DNA from: JACMNW01 sp043721855
Lineage (GTDB): Bacteria; Pseudomonadota; Alphaproteobacteria; Rhodobacterales; Rhodobacteraceae
NCBI GenBank assembly: GCA_043721855.1
Contig: JAYSPY010000010.1
Coordinates: 1-64,000, forward strand
DNA: 64,000 nt
Direction: 5' to 3'
The position numbers and the translations under genes are program-made. Positions 52,403 to 60,698 of the stretch are shown here, one piece after another (position 1 is the first letter of the stretch; every line of letters begins with the position of its first letter). Under the pieces are notes generated by a model. The model did not search any database, was not told the origin of the DNA, and was given only the letters and a program-made list of their open reading frames with translations.

Positions 52403-55400
52403 ATGAACTTTTCAGCCTGGTCAATCCGCAATCCGATAGCGCCCATATTGGCATTCATCATTTTGATGGTGATTGGATGGCAATCGTTCAATGGCATGCC
52501 GATCACGCGGTTTCCCAATATTGATGTGCCGTTGGTTGCTGTTACGGTCGCTCAATCTGGTGCGGCCCCGGCAGAGCTTGAAGCGCAGGTTACCAAAAAG
52601 ATTGAAGACGCGCTGGCCGGATTGACCGGGGTCAAAAATGTAACGTCTACCGTGACAGATGGCGTTTCAACCACTGCGGCCGAATTCAACATGACGGTGC
52701 CAACCGACAAGGCCGTGCAAGACGCCAAGGATGCGATTGACCAGATCCGCGGCAACCTGCCTGGCGGAGTGGAGACGCCGATCGTCACACGGATTGACGT
52801 TGAGGGTCAGGCGATCCTTAGCTATGCCGTATCATCACCCAATATGTCGATTGAAGAACTGTCCTGGTTTGTTGACGACAAGATCACACGCAGCCTTCAG
52901 GGCCGCCCCGGTGTGGGCCGGGTAGACCGCTATGGCGGTGCAGACCGTGAAATTCGGGTCGAACTTGATCCGGTGCGGCTGGACAGTTTCGGGATAACCG
53001 CGCAATCGGTCAGCAGCCAGTTAAGCGCCACCAACACCAACCAAGGCGCCGGTCGCAGCGAAATTGGCACTGGTGAACAGGCGATCCGCACTTTGGGTGA
53101 TGCATCCACGGTGCGTGGTTTGGCCAGCACCACCATTGCCTTGCCATCGGGCCGCCATGTGCGGCTGTCTGACCTTGGTCGCGTGCTGGATACCTACGAA
53201 GAGCTGCGGTCGTTTTCGCGCTTTAATGGCGAACAGGTTGTGACAATGGCTGTGTTTCGCGCCAAAGGATCGTCGGAAGTGTCGGTTGCCGAAGTAGTGA
53301 CCGAGGGCCTGACGACCATCCGCAAGCGGTATCCCGATGTCTTGATCACGCCGGTTGATGACACCGTGTTCTTTACTTATGGAAACTACGAAGCTGCCCT
53401 GACCACCCTTGTCGAAGGTGCCATTCTTGCGATTCTTGTGGTATTTGCCTTTCTGAAAAACTGGCGTGCCACGTTGATATCAGCGTTGGCTTTGCCGCTG
53501 TCAGCGGTTCCTACCTTTTGGGTGATGGACCTGCTTGGTTTTTCGCTAAACCTGATCAGCTTTTTGGCGATCACGCTGGCGACGGGCATCTTGGTCGATG
53601 ATGCGATTGTCGAGATCGAAAATATCGCGCGCCATATCCGAATGGGGAAAACGCCTTACCGTGCCGCGATAGAGGCGGCTGATGAAATTGGTTTGGCGGT
53701 AATTGCCACCACGTTCACCATCGTCGCGGTTTTCGTGCCGGTGTCGTTCATGCCTGGCATACCTGGTCAGTATTTCCGACAATTTGGCCTGACCGTGGCC
53801 ATTGCCGTGCTGTTCAGTCTTTTGGTGGCCCGCCTGATCACCCCCATGATGGCAGCCTATTTAATGCGCAGCAAAGATGCCCATGAAGAAGACCAGAAAG
53901 ATGGTTGGATCATGCGCAGCTATTTGCGATTTGTGAAATCCAGCACCAAAACCATCAGGCTGCCGTTCGGCATGAAGCTTGGCAAATATTACATGACGCT
54001 GGTCGCGGCTCTTGGTGTGCTTGCTGTGTCAATTTATTTCATGCTGCAGATACCCGGCAGTTTCATTCCGCCGGATGATGTCAGCCGGATTGCCATCAGC
54101 GTGGAATTGCCACCCGGATCGACCCTAGCCGATACTGACACCAGCACGAAAGCCATTGTTGCCAAGATCAAAGACCTTGAAGGGGTTGAAAATGTCTTTG
54201 TGCTTGGCGGGGCATCCCCCACGGGTGAGCGTGACATTCGCCGCGCCAGCATAACCGTTTTGTTGGCCAAACTTGACCATTCGCTGATCCATAAATTCAG
54301 CAATCTTGGCCAGTCGATTCCGTGGATCGGTCCGTACCTGCCCAAGGTTCCGACTGAAGGCCGAGTGATACCGCAGAACCAGATCGAGGCGACGATTTTT
54401 GCTCTATTGGCGGATGTGCCCGATGTGCGTGCATTCAAGCTGAATGACCGGGGTGAACGGGACATTTCCTTTTCTATCCTGTCGTCGAACGAGGCGGATC
54501 TGAATACTGCAGTTGGGCGTCTGGAATCGGCGCTGCGTGGCGATCCGTTGCTGGCAGGGGTTGCTGCGTCAGGTGCGTTGCCCCGCCCCGAAGTGCAGAT
54601 CAAACCCCGCCCGGAAGAGGCCGCTCGTCTTGGCATCACGGCGCAACAGATTGCCTCTGTTGTGCGGGTCGCTACCATCGGCGATATTGATGCGGCCCTT
54701 GCGAAAGTGTCGCTTGATGGTCGCCAGATACCGGTGCGCGTGCGACTGAATGATGATGCGCGGGCTGATCTGGGGCGTTTGGCAGCCCTGAAAATCACCA
54801 CCGCCACGGGGGCCACGGTTCCGCTAAGCGCGGTGGCCGAAATCACCATCGGCGAGGGTCCAAGCACGGTAGACCGGTTGAACCGCGAACGCCGTGCCAC
54901 GATAGGGGCCAATTTGCCGGTTGGGGTGGCGCTTGGCACGGCCACTGCGCGGTTCAAGGAAATTACCGACTCGGTTGAATTGCCCGCATCGGTGCGGGTG
55001 GCAGAGGCTGGCGATGCTGAAATTCAGGCAGAGCTGAACGTCAGTTTTGGCAATGCCATGATCATGGGCCTGATGTTGGTGCTGACTGTGCTGATTTTGC
55101 TGTTCAAGTCGGTAATCCAGCCTTTCACCATTCTCTTTTCACTGCCGCTGGCGATTGGCGGTGTGGCGGCGGCGCTGATTATCACCGGCAATGCGGTATC
55201 CATGCCGGTTTTGATTGGCATCTTGATGCTGATGGGGATCGTCACCAAAAACGCCATTCTGTTGGTCGATTTCGCGATCGAGATGATGCATCAAGGCATG
55301 GGCAGGTTGGAGGCGATCGTTGAGGCTGGCCACAAACGCGCACGTCCCATCGTGATGACCTCGATTGCGATGTCTGCGGGCATGTTGCCGTCGGCGATGG

Positions 55401-55723
55401 GCGCTGGTGAAGGCGGGTCGTTCCGCGCGCCAATGGCCATCGCGGTGATTGGCGGCATCATCGTGTCGACCGTGCTGAGCCTTGTGATTGTACCGTCGTT
55501 CTTCTTGATCATGGACGATATATCGCACGTTCTTGGCTGGATTTTTGGTCGCTTTATCGGCAAGAAAGAGGCTGAACCAGAGGCACCCGATGCGTCAATA
55601 CTGGCCGAACGCATCGCCACGGGCCGGGCCGAGTTGAACGCACTGGAAGCGCGGATCGGTGGGCTAGAGGCGCAGGTTGGGCCAAAACGACCTAAAGCCA
55701 GCACGCTGCTTGTGGCAGAATAA
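52403..55723 (+). CDS. RND (HAE-1/AcrB family) efflux pump inner-membrane subunit
   Basis: This is a 1106-residue proton-driven transporter with the usual two-fold layout: an N-terminal helix (PIAPILAFIILMVIGWQSF), a porter domain, and two sets of transmembrane helices. The central motif GILVDDAIVEIENI carries the paired aspartates of proton relay. GNYEAALTTLVEGAILAILVV and GIVTKNAILLVDFAIE are other markers. The last 60 residues form a hydrophilic coiled-coil tail (LAERIATGRAELNALEARIGGLEAQVG) beyond the usual end. The ATG at 52403 (GAGG 8 nt before) is preferred over a TTG at 52397. No TolC-type gene is nearby, so it must use a channel encoded elsewhere. Confidence 0.93.
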   Translation: MNFSAWSIRNPIAPILAFIILMVIGWQSFNGMPITRFPNIDVPLVAVTVAQSGAAPAELEAQVTKKIEDALAGLTGVKNVTSTVTDGVSTTAAEFNMTVPTDKAVQDAKDAIDQIRGNLPGGVETPIVTRIDVEGQAILSYAVSSPNMSIEELSWFVDDKITRSLQGRPGVGRVDRYGGADREIRVELDPVRLDSFGITAQSVSSQLSATNTNQGAGRSEIGTGEQAIRTLGDASTVRGLASTTIALPSGRHVRLSDLGRVLDTYEELRSFSRFNGEQVVTMAVFRAKGSSEVSVAEVVTEGLTTIRKRYPDVLITPVDDTVFFTYGNYEAALTTLVEGAILAILVVFAFLKNWRATLISALALPLSAVPTFWVMDLLGFSLNLISFLAITLATGILVDDAIVEIENIARHIRMGKTPYRAAIEAADEIGLAVIATTFTIVAVFVPVSFMPGIPGQYFRQFGLTVAIAVLFSLLVARLITPMMAAYLMRSKDAHEEDQKDGWIMRSYLRFVKSSTKTIRLPFGMKLGKYYMTLVAALGVLAVSIYFMLQIPGSFIPPDDVSRIAISVELPPGSTLADTDTSTKAIVAKIKDLEGVENVFVLGGASPTGERDIRRASITVLLAKLDHSLIHKFSNLGQSIPWIGPYLPKVPTEGRVIPQNQIEATIFALLADVPDVRAFKLNDRGERDISFSILSSNEADLNTAVGRLESALRGDPLLAGVAASGALPRPEVQIKPRPEEAARLGITAQQIASVVRVATIGDIDAALAKVSLDGRQIPVRVRLNDDARADLGRLAALKITTATGATVPLSAVAEITIGEGPSTVDRLNRERRATIGANLPVGVALGTATARFKEITDSVELPASVRVAEAGDAEIQAELNVSFGNAMIMGLMLVLTVLILLFKSVIQPFTILFSLPLAIGGVAAALIITGNAVSMPVLIGILMLMGIVTKNAILLVDFAIEMMHQGMGRLEAIVEAGHKRARPIVMTSIAMSAGMLPSAMGAGEGGSFRAPMAIAVIGGIIVSTVLSLVIVPSFFLIMDDISHVLGWIFGRFIGKKEAEPEAPDASILAERIATGRAELNALEARIGGLEAQVGPKRPKASTLLVAE

Positions 55724-55731
55724 AACGATCT

Positions 55732-55759
55732 TGCATCTGGCCCGCCAAAGCCGGATGCA
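55732..55759 (+). terminator. Hairpin after the RND pump gene
   Basis: TGCATCTGGC (55732-55741) and GCCGGATGCA (55750-55759) pair as a 10-bp stem with one wobble and the loop CCGCCAAA, starting 8 nt after the pump stop. There is no T run behind it, so it may slow polymerase or protect the 3' end. Confidence 0.45.
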
Positions 55760-55811
55760 TGCTGCCAGAACGGTGCCGTTGAAAACGTAAAGGCACCCCA
55801 CGGGGAAAGCC

Positions 55812-57845
55812 ATGTCAACCGATCCGCTTTTGCAGCCTTTTCAGCTAAAACACCTGACGCTGAAAAACCGGATCATGACCACCAGCCATGAACCCGCCTA
55901 TCCCGAAGATGGCATGCCGAAGGATCGCTACCGGCTTTACCATCTGGAACGCGCCAAGGCCGGTGTGGCGCTAACGATGACCGCCGGGTCAGCCGCCGTT
56001 TCGCGCGATAGTCCGCCCGTGTTCAACAACATTCTCGCCTACAAGGATGAGGTGGTTGGCTGGATGAAACGCCTTGCCGATGATTGCCACGAACACGGCG
56101 CTGCGGTGATGATTCAGCTTACCCATCTTGGCCGTCGCACCCGGTGGGACAAGGGCGATTGGCTGCCTGTGGTGGCCGCTGGCCCTGCGCGCGAACCGGC
56201 CCACCGCGCCTTTCCAAAAGTGATCGAGGATTGGGATATCGCCCGCATCATCGAAGATTACGCAGATGCCACCGAGCGGATGCAGGCCGCCGGATTAGAT
56301 GGCGTTGAATTTGAATGTTATGGCCATTTGATGGATCAGTTCATGTCACCGCTGACCAATGCGCTTGCAGCCCCCTATGGTGGCAGTTTCGAGAACCGCG
56401 CTCGCTTTGCCATGGATGTGCTGGCCGCCTGCCGCAAACGGGTGGGTGAGAAGTTTTTGCTGGGCGTGCGCTACACCGCTGATGAGGCGGCAAAAGGCGG
56501 TATCAGTGTCGATGAAGGGATCGAGATTGGCAAACTGTTCCGCGATTCAGGTCTTGTCGATTTCCTGAACATCATCAAGGGCCGCATCTTCACAGATCCT
56601 GCCATGACGGATGTGATCCCGATCCAAGGCATGAAATCCGCACCGCATCTTGATTTTGCAAGCCGTATCCGGGCCGAGGTTGGCCTGCCCACCTTTCATG
56701 CCGCTAGGATTGCAGACGTTGCAACCGCGCGTCATGCCATCGCCACGGGGCAGCTGGATATGGTGGGCATGACCCGCGCGCATATGGCGGACCCCCATAT
56801 TGTCCGCAAAATCATCGAGGGCCGCGAAAAGGATATTCGTCCCTGCGTAGGGGCCACCTATTGCCTTGATCGCATCTATCAAGGCGGCATGGCCTTGTGC
56901 ATTCACAACCCGGCGACGGGGCGCGAAGAAACCATGCCACATGACATTTCCGCTGCTTTAGTGTCTAAAAAAGTGGTCATCATCGGTGCAGGTCCGGCGG
57001 GGCTGGAGGCTGCGCGCGTCGCTGCTTTGCGCGGGCATTCGGTTACAGTGTTAGAGGCTGCCCCAAATCCCGGCGGGCAAATTCGCCTGACCGCGCAAAG
57101 TCCGCGCCGCCGCGAGATGATTGGCATTGTTGACTGGCGCATGGCACAATGTGCAGCGCAAGGGGTGGAGTTTCGTTTCAACACCTATGCAGACGTGGCT
57201 GATGTCATCGCGCTTTCCCCGGATGTGGTGATCATTGCCACAGGTGGTATGCCAGATTCCGCCATGTTAGAGACTGGAAATGATCTTGTTGTCACGGCAT
57301 GGGACATTCTGTCAGGCGATGTAAAACCCGGATCAAACGTGTTGCTATATGATGATGCTGGCGATCACGCGGCCTTACAAGCGGCGCAGCTTTTGGCCGA
57401 AGCGGGCGCGCAGGTGGAAATCATGACCCCGGATCGCAGCTTTGCCCCGGATGTGATGGCGATGAATCTGGTGCCCTATATGCGCGCCTTGCAGGATAAA
57501 AACGTGACCTTCACTGTCACCTACCGCCTGCGCGGCGTTGCGCGTGATGGCAACCAATTGCGGGCCACGATTGGCAGCGATTATATGGACCTGACAAAGG
57601 AGCGGCACTTTGATCAGATCGTCGTCAATCACGGCACTCAGCCGCTGGCGGGCATCTATTTCGACCTGAAGCCCCTGTCGTCAAACCTTGGTGCGGTGGA
57701 TTACGAGGCGCTGATTGACGGCCGCCCGCAAACCCTGAATGGCGGGCCGGCGGGGTTTCAACTGTTCCGCATCGGTGATGCGGTCGAGGCGCGCAATACC
57801 CATGCTGCGATTTATGACGCGCTGCGGTTGATGAAGGATATCTGA
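55812..57845 (+). CDS. Two-domain FMN/FAD flavoenzyme, DgcA-like (N-demethylase branch of the OYE family)
   Basis: This is a 677-residue enzyme with an N-terminal old-yellow-enzyme FMN barrel (residues 1-370) and a C-terminal NAD(P)/FAD domain starting KKVVIIGAGPAGLEAARVAALRG. This is the architecture of 2,4-dienoyl-CoA reductase, trimethylamine dehydrogenase and dimethylglycine or stachydrine demethylases. The active-site block is FECYGHLMDQFMSP rather than the usual HGAHGYL, and the iron-sulfur region is CVGATYC with a third cysteine 12 residues on, where the common motif has CxxCxxxC. The DgcA-like assignment is from recognition of this pattern. Substrate is probably an N-methylated compound (inference). 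Confidence 0.8.
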   Translation: MSTDPLLQPFQLKHLTLKNRIMTTSHEPAYPEDGMPKDRYRLYHLERAKAGVALTMTAGSAAVSRDSPPVFNNILAYKDEVVGWMKRLADDCHEHGAAVMIQLTHLGRRTRWDKGDWLPVVAAGPAREPAHRAFPKVIEDWDIARIIEDYADATERMQAAGLDGVEFECYGHLMDQFMSPLTNALAAPYGGSFENRARFAMDVLAACRKRVGEKFLLGVRYTADEAAKGGISVDEGIEIGKLFRDSGLVDFLNIIKGRIFTDPAMTDVIPIQGMKSAPHLDFASRIRAEVGLPTFHAARIADVATARHAIATGQLDMVGMTRAHMADPHIVRKIIEGREKDIRPCVGATYCLDRIYQGGMALCIHNPATGREETMPHDISAALVSKKVVIIGAGPAGLEAARVAALRGHSVTVLEAAPNPGGQIRLTAQSPRRREMIGIVDWRMAQCAAQGVEFRFNTYADVADVIALSPDVVIIATGGMPDSAMLETGNDLVVTAWDILSGDVKPGSNVLLYDDAGDHAALQAAQLLAEAGAQVEIMTPDRSFAPDVMAMNLVPYMRALQDKNVTFTVTYRLRGVARDGNQLRATIGSDYMDLTKERHFDQIVVNHGTQPLAGIYFDLKPLSSNLGAVDYEALIDGRPQTLNGGPAGFQLFRIGDAVEARNTHAAIYDALRLMKDI

Positions 57846-58586
57846 TCAGCGTTTCACACTTGTGGTCACATAATTGACCGACAAATCGCGCGCAGACAGG
57901 CTCCATGACCAAGCAATCGGATTGAACACCATTCCCTTGCGGTCCACAGGGTCAAGCCCCGCTTTGGTGATAAAATCTGCCAATTCATCCGGCGTAATAA
58001 ATTTGCGCCAATCATGGGTGCCCTTGGGCAGCCAGCGCATCACCCATTCCGCGCCGACAATGGCCATGCCAAAGCTTTTGGCATTTCGGTTCAGGGTGGA
58101 ACAAATCATCAAGCCCCCCGGTTTCAATAACATCTGACAGGCGGTCAGAAATGATTGCGGGTCCGGCACGTGTTCGACCACTTCCATATTCAAAACCACA
58201 TCAAACCGCTCGCCCGCGGCGGCCAGGTCTTCGGCGGTGGTCAGGCGGTAGTCAATCGTGAGCCCGGATTGTTCGGCATGCAGTTGCGCCACGGGGATGT
58301 TGCGCGTGGCCGGATCGGCGCCGACCACGCTGGCCCCTAGCCGCGCCATCGGTTCGGACAGCAAACCGCCGCCGCAGCCGATATCCAGGATACGCAGGCC
58401 CGTGAACGGCAACCTGGCAGATAGATCGCGGTCAAATTCAGACGCAATCTGCGATGTGATGTAATCCAACCGGCAGGGGTTCAACATGTGCAGCGGCTTG
58501 AATTTGCCGTTCGGATCCCACCATTCTGCGGCCATAGCCTCGAACTTGGCAACCTCGGCAGGATCGACGGTTGACGCGGCATTCAT
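57846..58586 (-). CDS. ubiG: Ubiquinone biosynthesis O-methyltransferase UbiG
   Basis: This is a 246-residue SAM-dependent methyltransferase of ubiquinone synthesis. The N-terminal AEVAKFEAMAAEWWDPNGKFKPLHMLNPCRLDYI is the UbiG hallmark, with the SAM motif ILDIGCGGGLLSEPMARLGA and the NMEVVEHVPDPQSFL motif following. It methylates the hydroxyls at two steps. AGAGGA lies 9 nt before the ATG at 58586; an in-frame start at 58655 would overlap pip on the other strand. It converges on the flavoenzyme, with adjacent stop codons. Confidence 0.95.
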   Translation of the reverse strand: MNAASTVDPAEVAKFEAMAAEWWDPNGKFKPLHMLNPCRLDYITSQIASEFDRDLSARLPFTGLRILDIGCGGGLLSEPMARLGASVVGADPATRNIPVAQLHAEQSGLTIDYRLTTAEDLAAAGERFDVVLNMEVVEHVPDPQSFLTACQMLLKPGGLMICSTLNRNAKSFGMAIVGAEWVMRWLPKGTHDWRKFITPDELADFITKAGLDPVDRKGMVFNPIAWSWSLSARDLSVNYVTTSVKR

Positions 58587-58646
58587 GGTGGTGTCCTCTC
58601 GTTTCGGCCATAGCCGGACGCCCGTTGTAAGTCTATATAGGAAAAT

Positions 58647-59615
58647 ATGGATCATAGATCAGGCCAAAAGCGCGCAGTTGAATTTTTGTATCCGCCGATC
58701 GAACCGTTCGATCAGCGTGTGATGGAGGTTGGCGGCGGGCACCGGATTTATGTCGAACAATGCGGCAATCCGATGGGCATCCCGGTGATCGTGCTGCACG
58801 GCGGGCCGGGCGGCGGGTGCAGCCCCGCGATGCGGCGATATTTCGATCCCGAGGTGTTTAGAATCGTGCTGTTTGATCAGCGCGGTTGCGGGCGGTCGCG
58901 ACCACATGCCAGCATCGAAGAAAACACGACCTGGCATCTGGTGCAGGATATAGAGGCGATCCGGGTGGTGCTGGGCATTGACCGGCTCATCGTTTTTGGG
59001 GGCAGCTGGGGGGCGACGCTGGCGTTGGTTTATGCCATTTCGCATCCGTCGCGCGTGCTGCATCTGGTGTTGCGCGGCGTGTTTTTGATGACAAAAGCGG
59101 AACTCGATTGGTTTTATGGCGGCGGGGCGGGGGCGTTCTTTCCGGAATTGTGGTCGCGGTTTGTGAACCCGATCCCGCAGGCGGAGCGGAGCAATCTGAT
59201 CGCGGCTTACAATCGGCGGCTGTTTTCCGGCAATCTGATGGAAGAAACCCGGTTCGGGCGCACTTGGGCAAACTGGGAAAATGCGCTGGCTTCGGTTTCC
59301 AATGAGGGGCCGATTGGCGAAAGCCCGGCAGAATATGCGCGGGCGTTTTCGCGGCTGGAAAACCATTATTTTCAGAACGGCGGATTTCTGCAAACAGATG
59401 GTTGGATTTTGCGGGAAAGAAGCCGGATCGAGCATATTCCGGCAGCGATTATTCAGGGTAGGTATGATATGATTTGTCCGCCGGTTTCGGCATGGAAATT
59501 GGCGGATGGATGGGAAAAATCTGTGCTTCGGATGGTTCCTATGGCGGGACATGCTTTGTCTGAGCCGGGGATTTCAGCGGAGCTGGTGCGGGTCATGGAT
59601 GACTTGCGAGGTTAG
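58647..59615 (+). CDS. pip: Proline iminopeptidase
   Basis: This 322-residue alpha/beta hydrolase removes N-terminal proline. The oxyanion-hole motif HGGPGGGCSP, the nucleophile elbow GGSWGATLALVYA (Ser in GGSWG), the acid in GRYDMICPP and the histidine in AGHALSEPG complete the catalytic triad. VLFDQRGCGRSRPHA is typical of the family. The ATG at 58647 follows AGGAAAAT by 5 nt. It is cytosolic and monocistronic, divergent from ubiG with 60 nt between starts. Confidence 0.94.
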   Translation: MDHRSGQKRAVEFLYPPIEPFDQRVMEVGGGHRIYVEQCGNPMGIPVIVLHGGPGGGCSPAMRRYFDPEVFRIVLFDQRGCGRSRPHASIEENTTWHLVQDIEAIRVVLGIDRLIVFGGSWGATLALVYAISHPSRVLHLVLRGVFLMTKAELDWFYGGGAGAFFPELWSRFVNPIPQAERSNLIAAYNRRLFSGNLMEETRFGRTWANWENALASVSNEGPIGESPAEYARAFSRLENHYFQNGGFLQTDGWILRERSRIEHIPAAIIQGRYDMICPPVSAWKLADGWEKSVLRMVPMAGHALSEPGISAELVRVMDDLRG

Positions 59616-59616
59616 C

Positions 59617-59634
59617 TGTAACACCTGTGTTACA
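59617..59634 (+). promoter_or_regulatory. Perfect palindrome just after pip
   Basis: TGTAACAC, CT, GTGTTACA is a perfect 8+2+8 inverted repeat starting 1 nt after the pip stop and followed by CTGTTT. It could be the stem of the pip terminator (7 bp with a 4-nt loop) or an operator for a dimeric regulator of the cytochrome c' gene 238 nt downstream. Confidence 0.5.
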
Positions 59635-59814
59635 CTGTTTAAGATATTGATTTCTAATTGCTTCATAAGTCTTGTTTACCAGATTTGAACGGATTTTTCA
59701 ACCTGACACGGCGGCCAATTTTGCGCTGCCGCGCCCTGTATCCCGAAGGCGTGCAAAGAACACGCGAGCGGCGATGACGCCGCTGTGATCATCATGATGT
59801 CAGAAAAACCTTTA

Positions 59815-59843
59815 CTTTTGCGACACAATGCCGCGCCTATACT
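59815..59843 (+). promoter_or_regulatory. Candidate promoter of the cytochrome c' gene
   Basis: CTTTTG (59815-59820) and TATACT (59838-59843) are 17 nt apart and end 28 nt before the ATG. The -10 is good and the -35 poor, so activation by a regulator is possible. Confidence 0.38.
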
Positions 59844-59871
59844 GAATTGATTTTACAGCAGGAGAGCCAGC

Positions 59872-60303
59872 ATGAAATTTTTGACCAAAGCCCTTGTCGC
59901 CGGATTTGTCTTGAGTGCGGGTGTTGTGTTTGCCGGAAAGTCCACCGACCCCGATGCCGTAGCACGGCAAACCTTGATGGGGACGAACGGGATGAATATG
60001 AAAGTTCTGGGTGACATGGCGGGCGGCAAGACCGCGTTTGACGCTGCAGCAGCTGAAGCGGCAAAAGCCGCGATTGTTGCCGCGGCGGGCAAGATACCAG
60101 CAACCTTTGAGCCGCAGGGCACCGACGCCGAATCAAAGGCAAAGCCGGATATCTGGACCAATTGGGACGATTTCCTGACCAAGGCTGATGGCTTGGCCAA
60201 GGCTGCCGGGGCGCTGGATGCAACGACACTTGAGGCTTTACAGGCGGGTATCGCCGCGGTTGGCGGCGCCTGCAAAGATTGCCATTCGAAGTATCAGCTC
60301 TGA
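59872..60303 (+). CDS. Periplasmic cytochrome c'
   Basis: This is a 143-residue class II c-type cytochrome. A signal peptide (FLTKALVAGFVLSAGVVFAG) precedes a four-helix-bundle domain, with the single heme site CKDCH at the very C-terminus (CKDCHSKYQL), the defining position for cytochrome c' and c556. These proteins bind NO or carry electrons in the periplasm; sequence alone does not separate the two. AGGAGA lies 7 nt before the ATG at 59872. It is monocistronic. Confidence 0.92.
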   Translation: MKFLTKALVAGFVLSAGVVFAGKSTDPDAVARQTLMGTNGMNMKVLGDMAGGKTAFDAAAAEAAKAAIVAAAGKIPATFEPQGTDAESKAKPDIWTNWDDFLTKADGLAKAAGALDATTLEALQAGIAAVGGACKDCHSKYQL

Positions 60304-60327
60304 AATCAAACGTCGTAAAACCAATGA

Positions 60328-60621
60328 TCAGCCGCAATAAACGCGGCTGATCTTTTCGTTTGCGTCAACCTCGATGTTCAGCCGTTGTTCGCTGTAATCT
60401 TCAGTGACCATATCGCCGGGGCGGATGATGCGAACCTGAACCGCGAACGTCATAGCGCGCAGAACGGCGGCGTCTTGCCCGACAAGGCCTTGCAGAGCAG
60501 GCGCACCGCAGGCGGTTGGCGCGGCGGTCGGCGGAGGCTCGGGGAGCGCGAGATTACAGGCGGCGAGGCCCAGCAGCAGGGCTGCAGCAGCGTATCGGGG
60601 GAGTTGGGCGATTGTGGACAT
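60328..60621 (-). CDS. Peptidase inhibitor I78-family lipoprotein
   Basis: This is a 97-residue predicted lipoprotein. The lipobox LAAC follows a hydrophobic stretch (YAAAALLLGLAAC). The mature part CGAPALQGLVGQDAAVL, then VRIIRPGDMVTEDYSEQRLNIEVDANEKISRVYCG, matches the I78 (elastase-inhibitor-like) family: an N-terminal 'C.A....L.G', the central RP.....D....R.N...D' and a terminal cysteine that may pair with the first. Its natural protease target is unknown. The ATG at 60621 precedes the signal peptide; a TTG at 60645 is the alternative. It is divergent from adhC. Confidence 0.84.
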   Translation of the reverse strand: MSTIAQLPRYAAAALLLGLAACNLALPEPPPTAAPTACGAPALQGLVGQDAAVLRAMTFAVQVRIIRPGDMVTEDYSEQRLNIEVDANEKISRVYCG

Positions 60622-60698
60622 AATGAATCGTTTCCCGCGTTGCAATTTCCTTCAGTATCGCACAGTTTTGAGAAAATTCATAGGGGAGGAACCATATC

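Noticed and set aside
54034..54957. Long open frame (307 codons) antisense to the RND pump
   Set aside because: Arg/Ser-rich shadow of a conserved transporter with no family resemblance or ribosome site.
59617..59634. lux-box (quorum-sensing) reading of the palindrome after pip
   Set aside because: The CT-N12-AG spacing expected of a lux box is not met and no LuxR-type gene is nearby.
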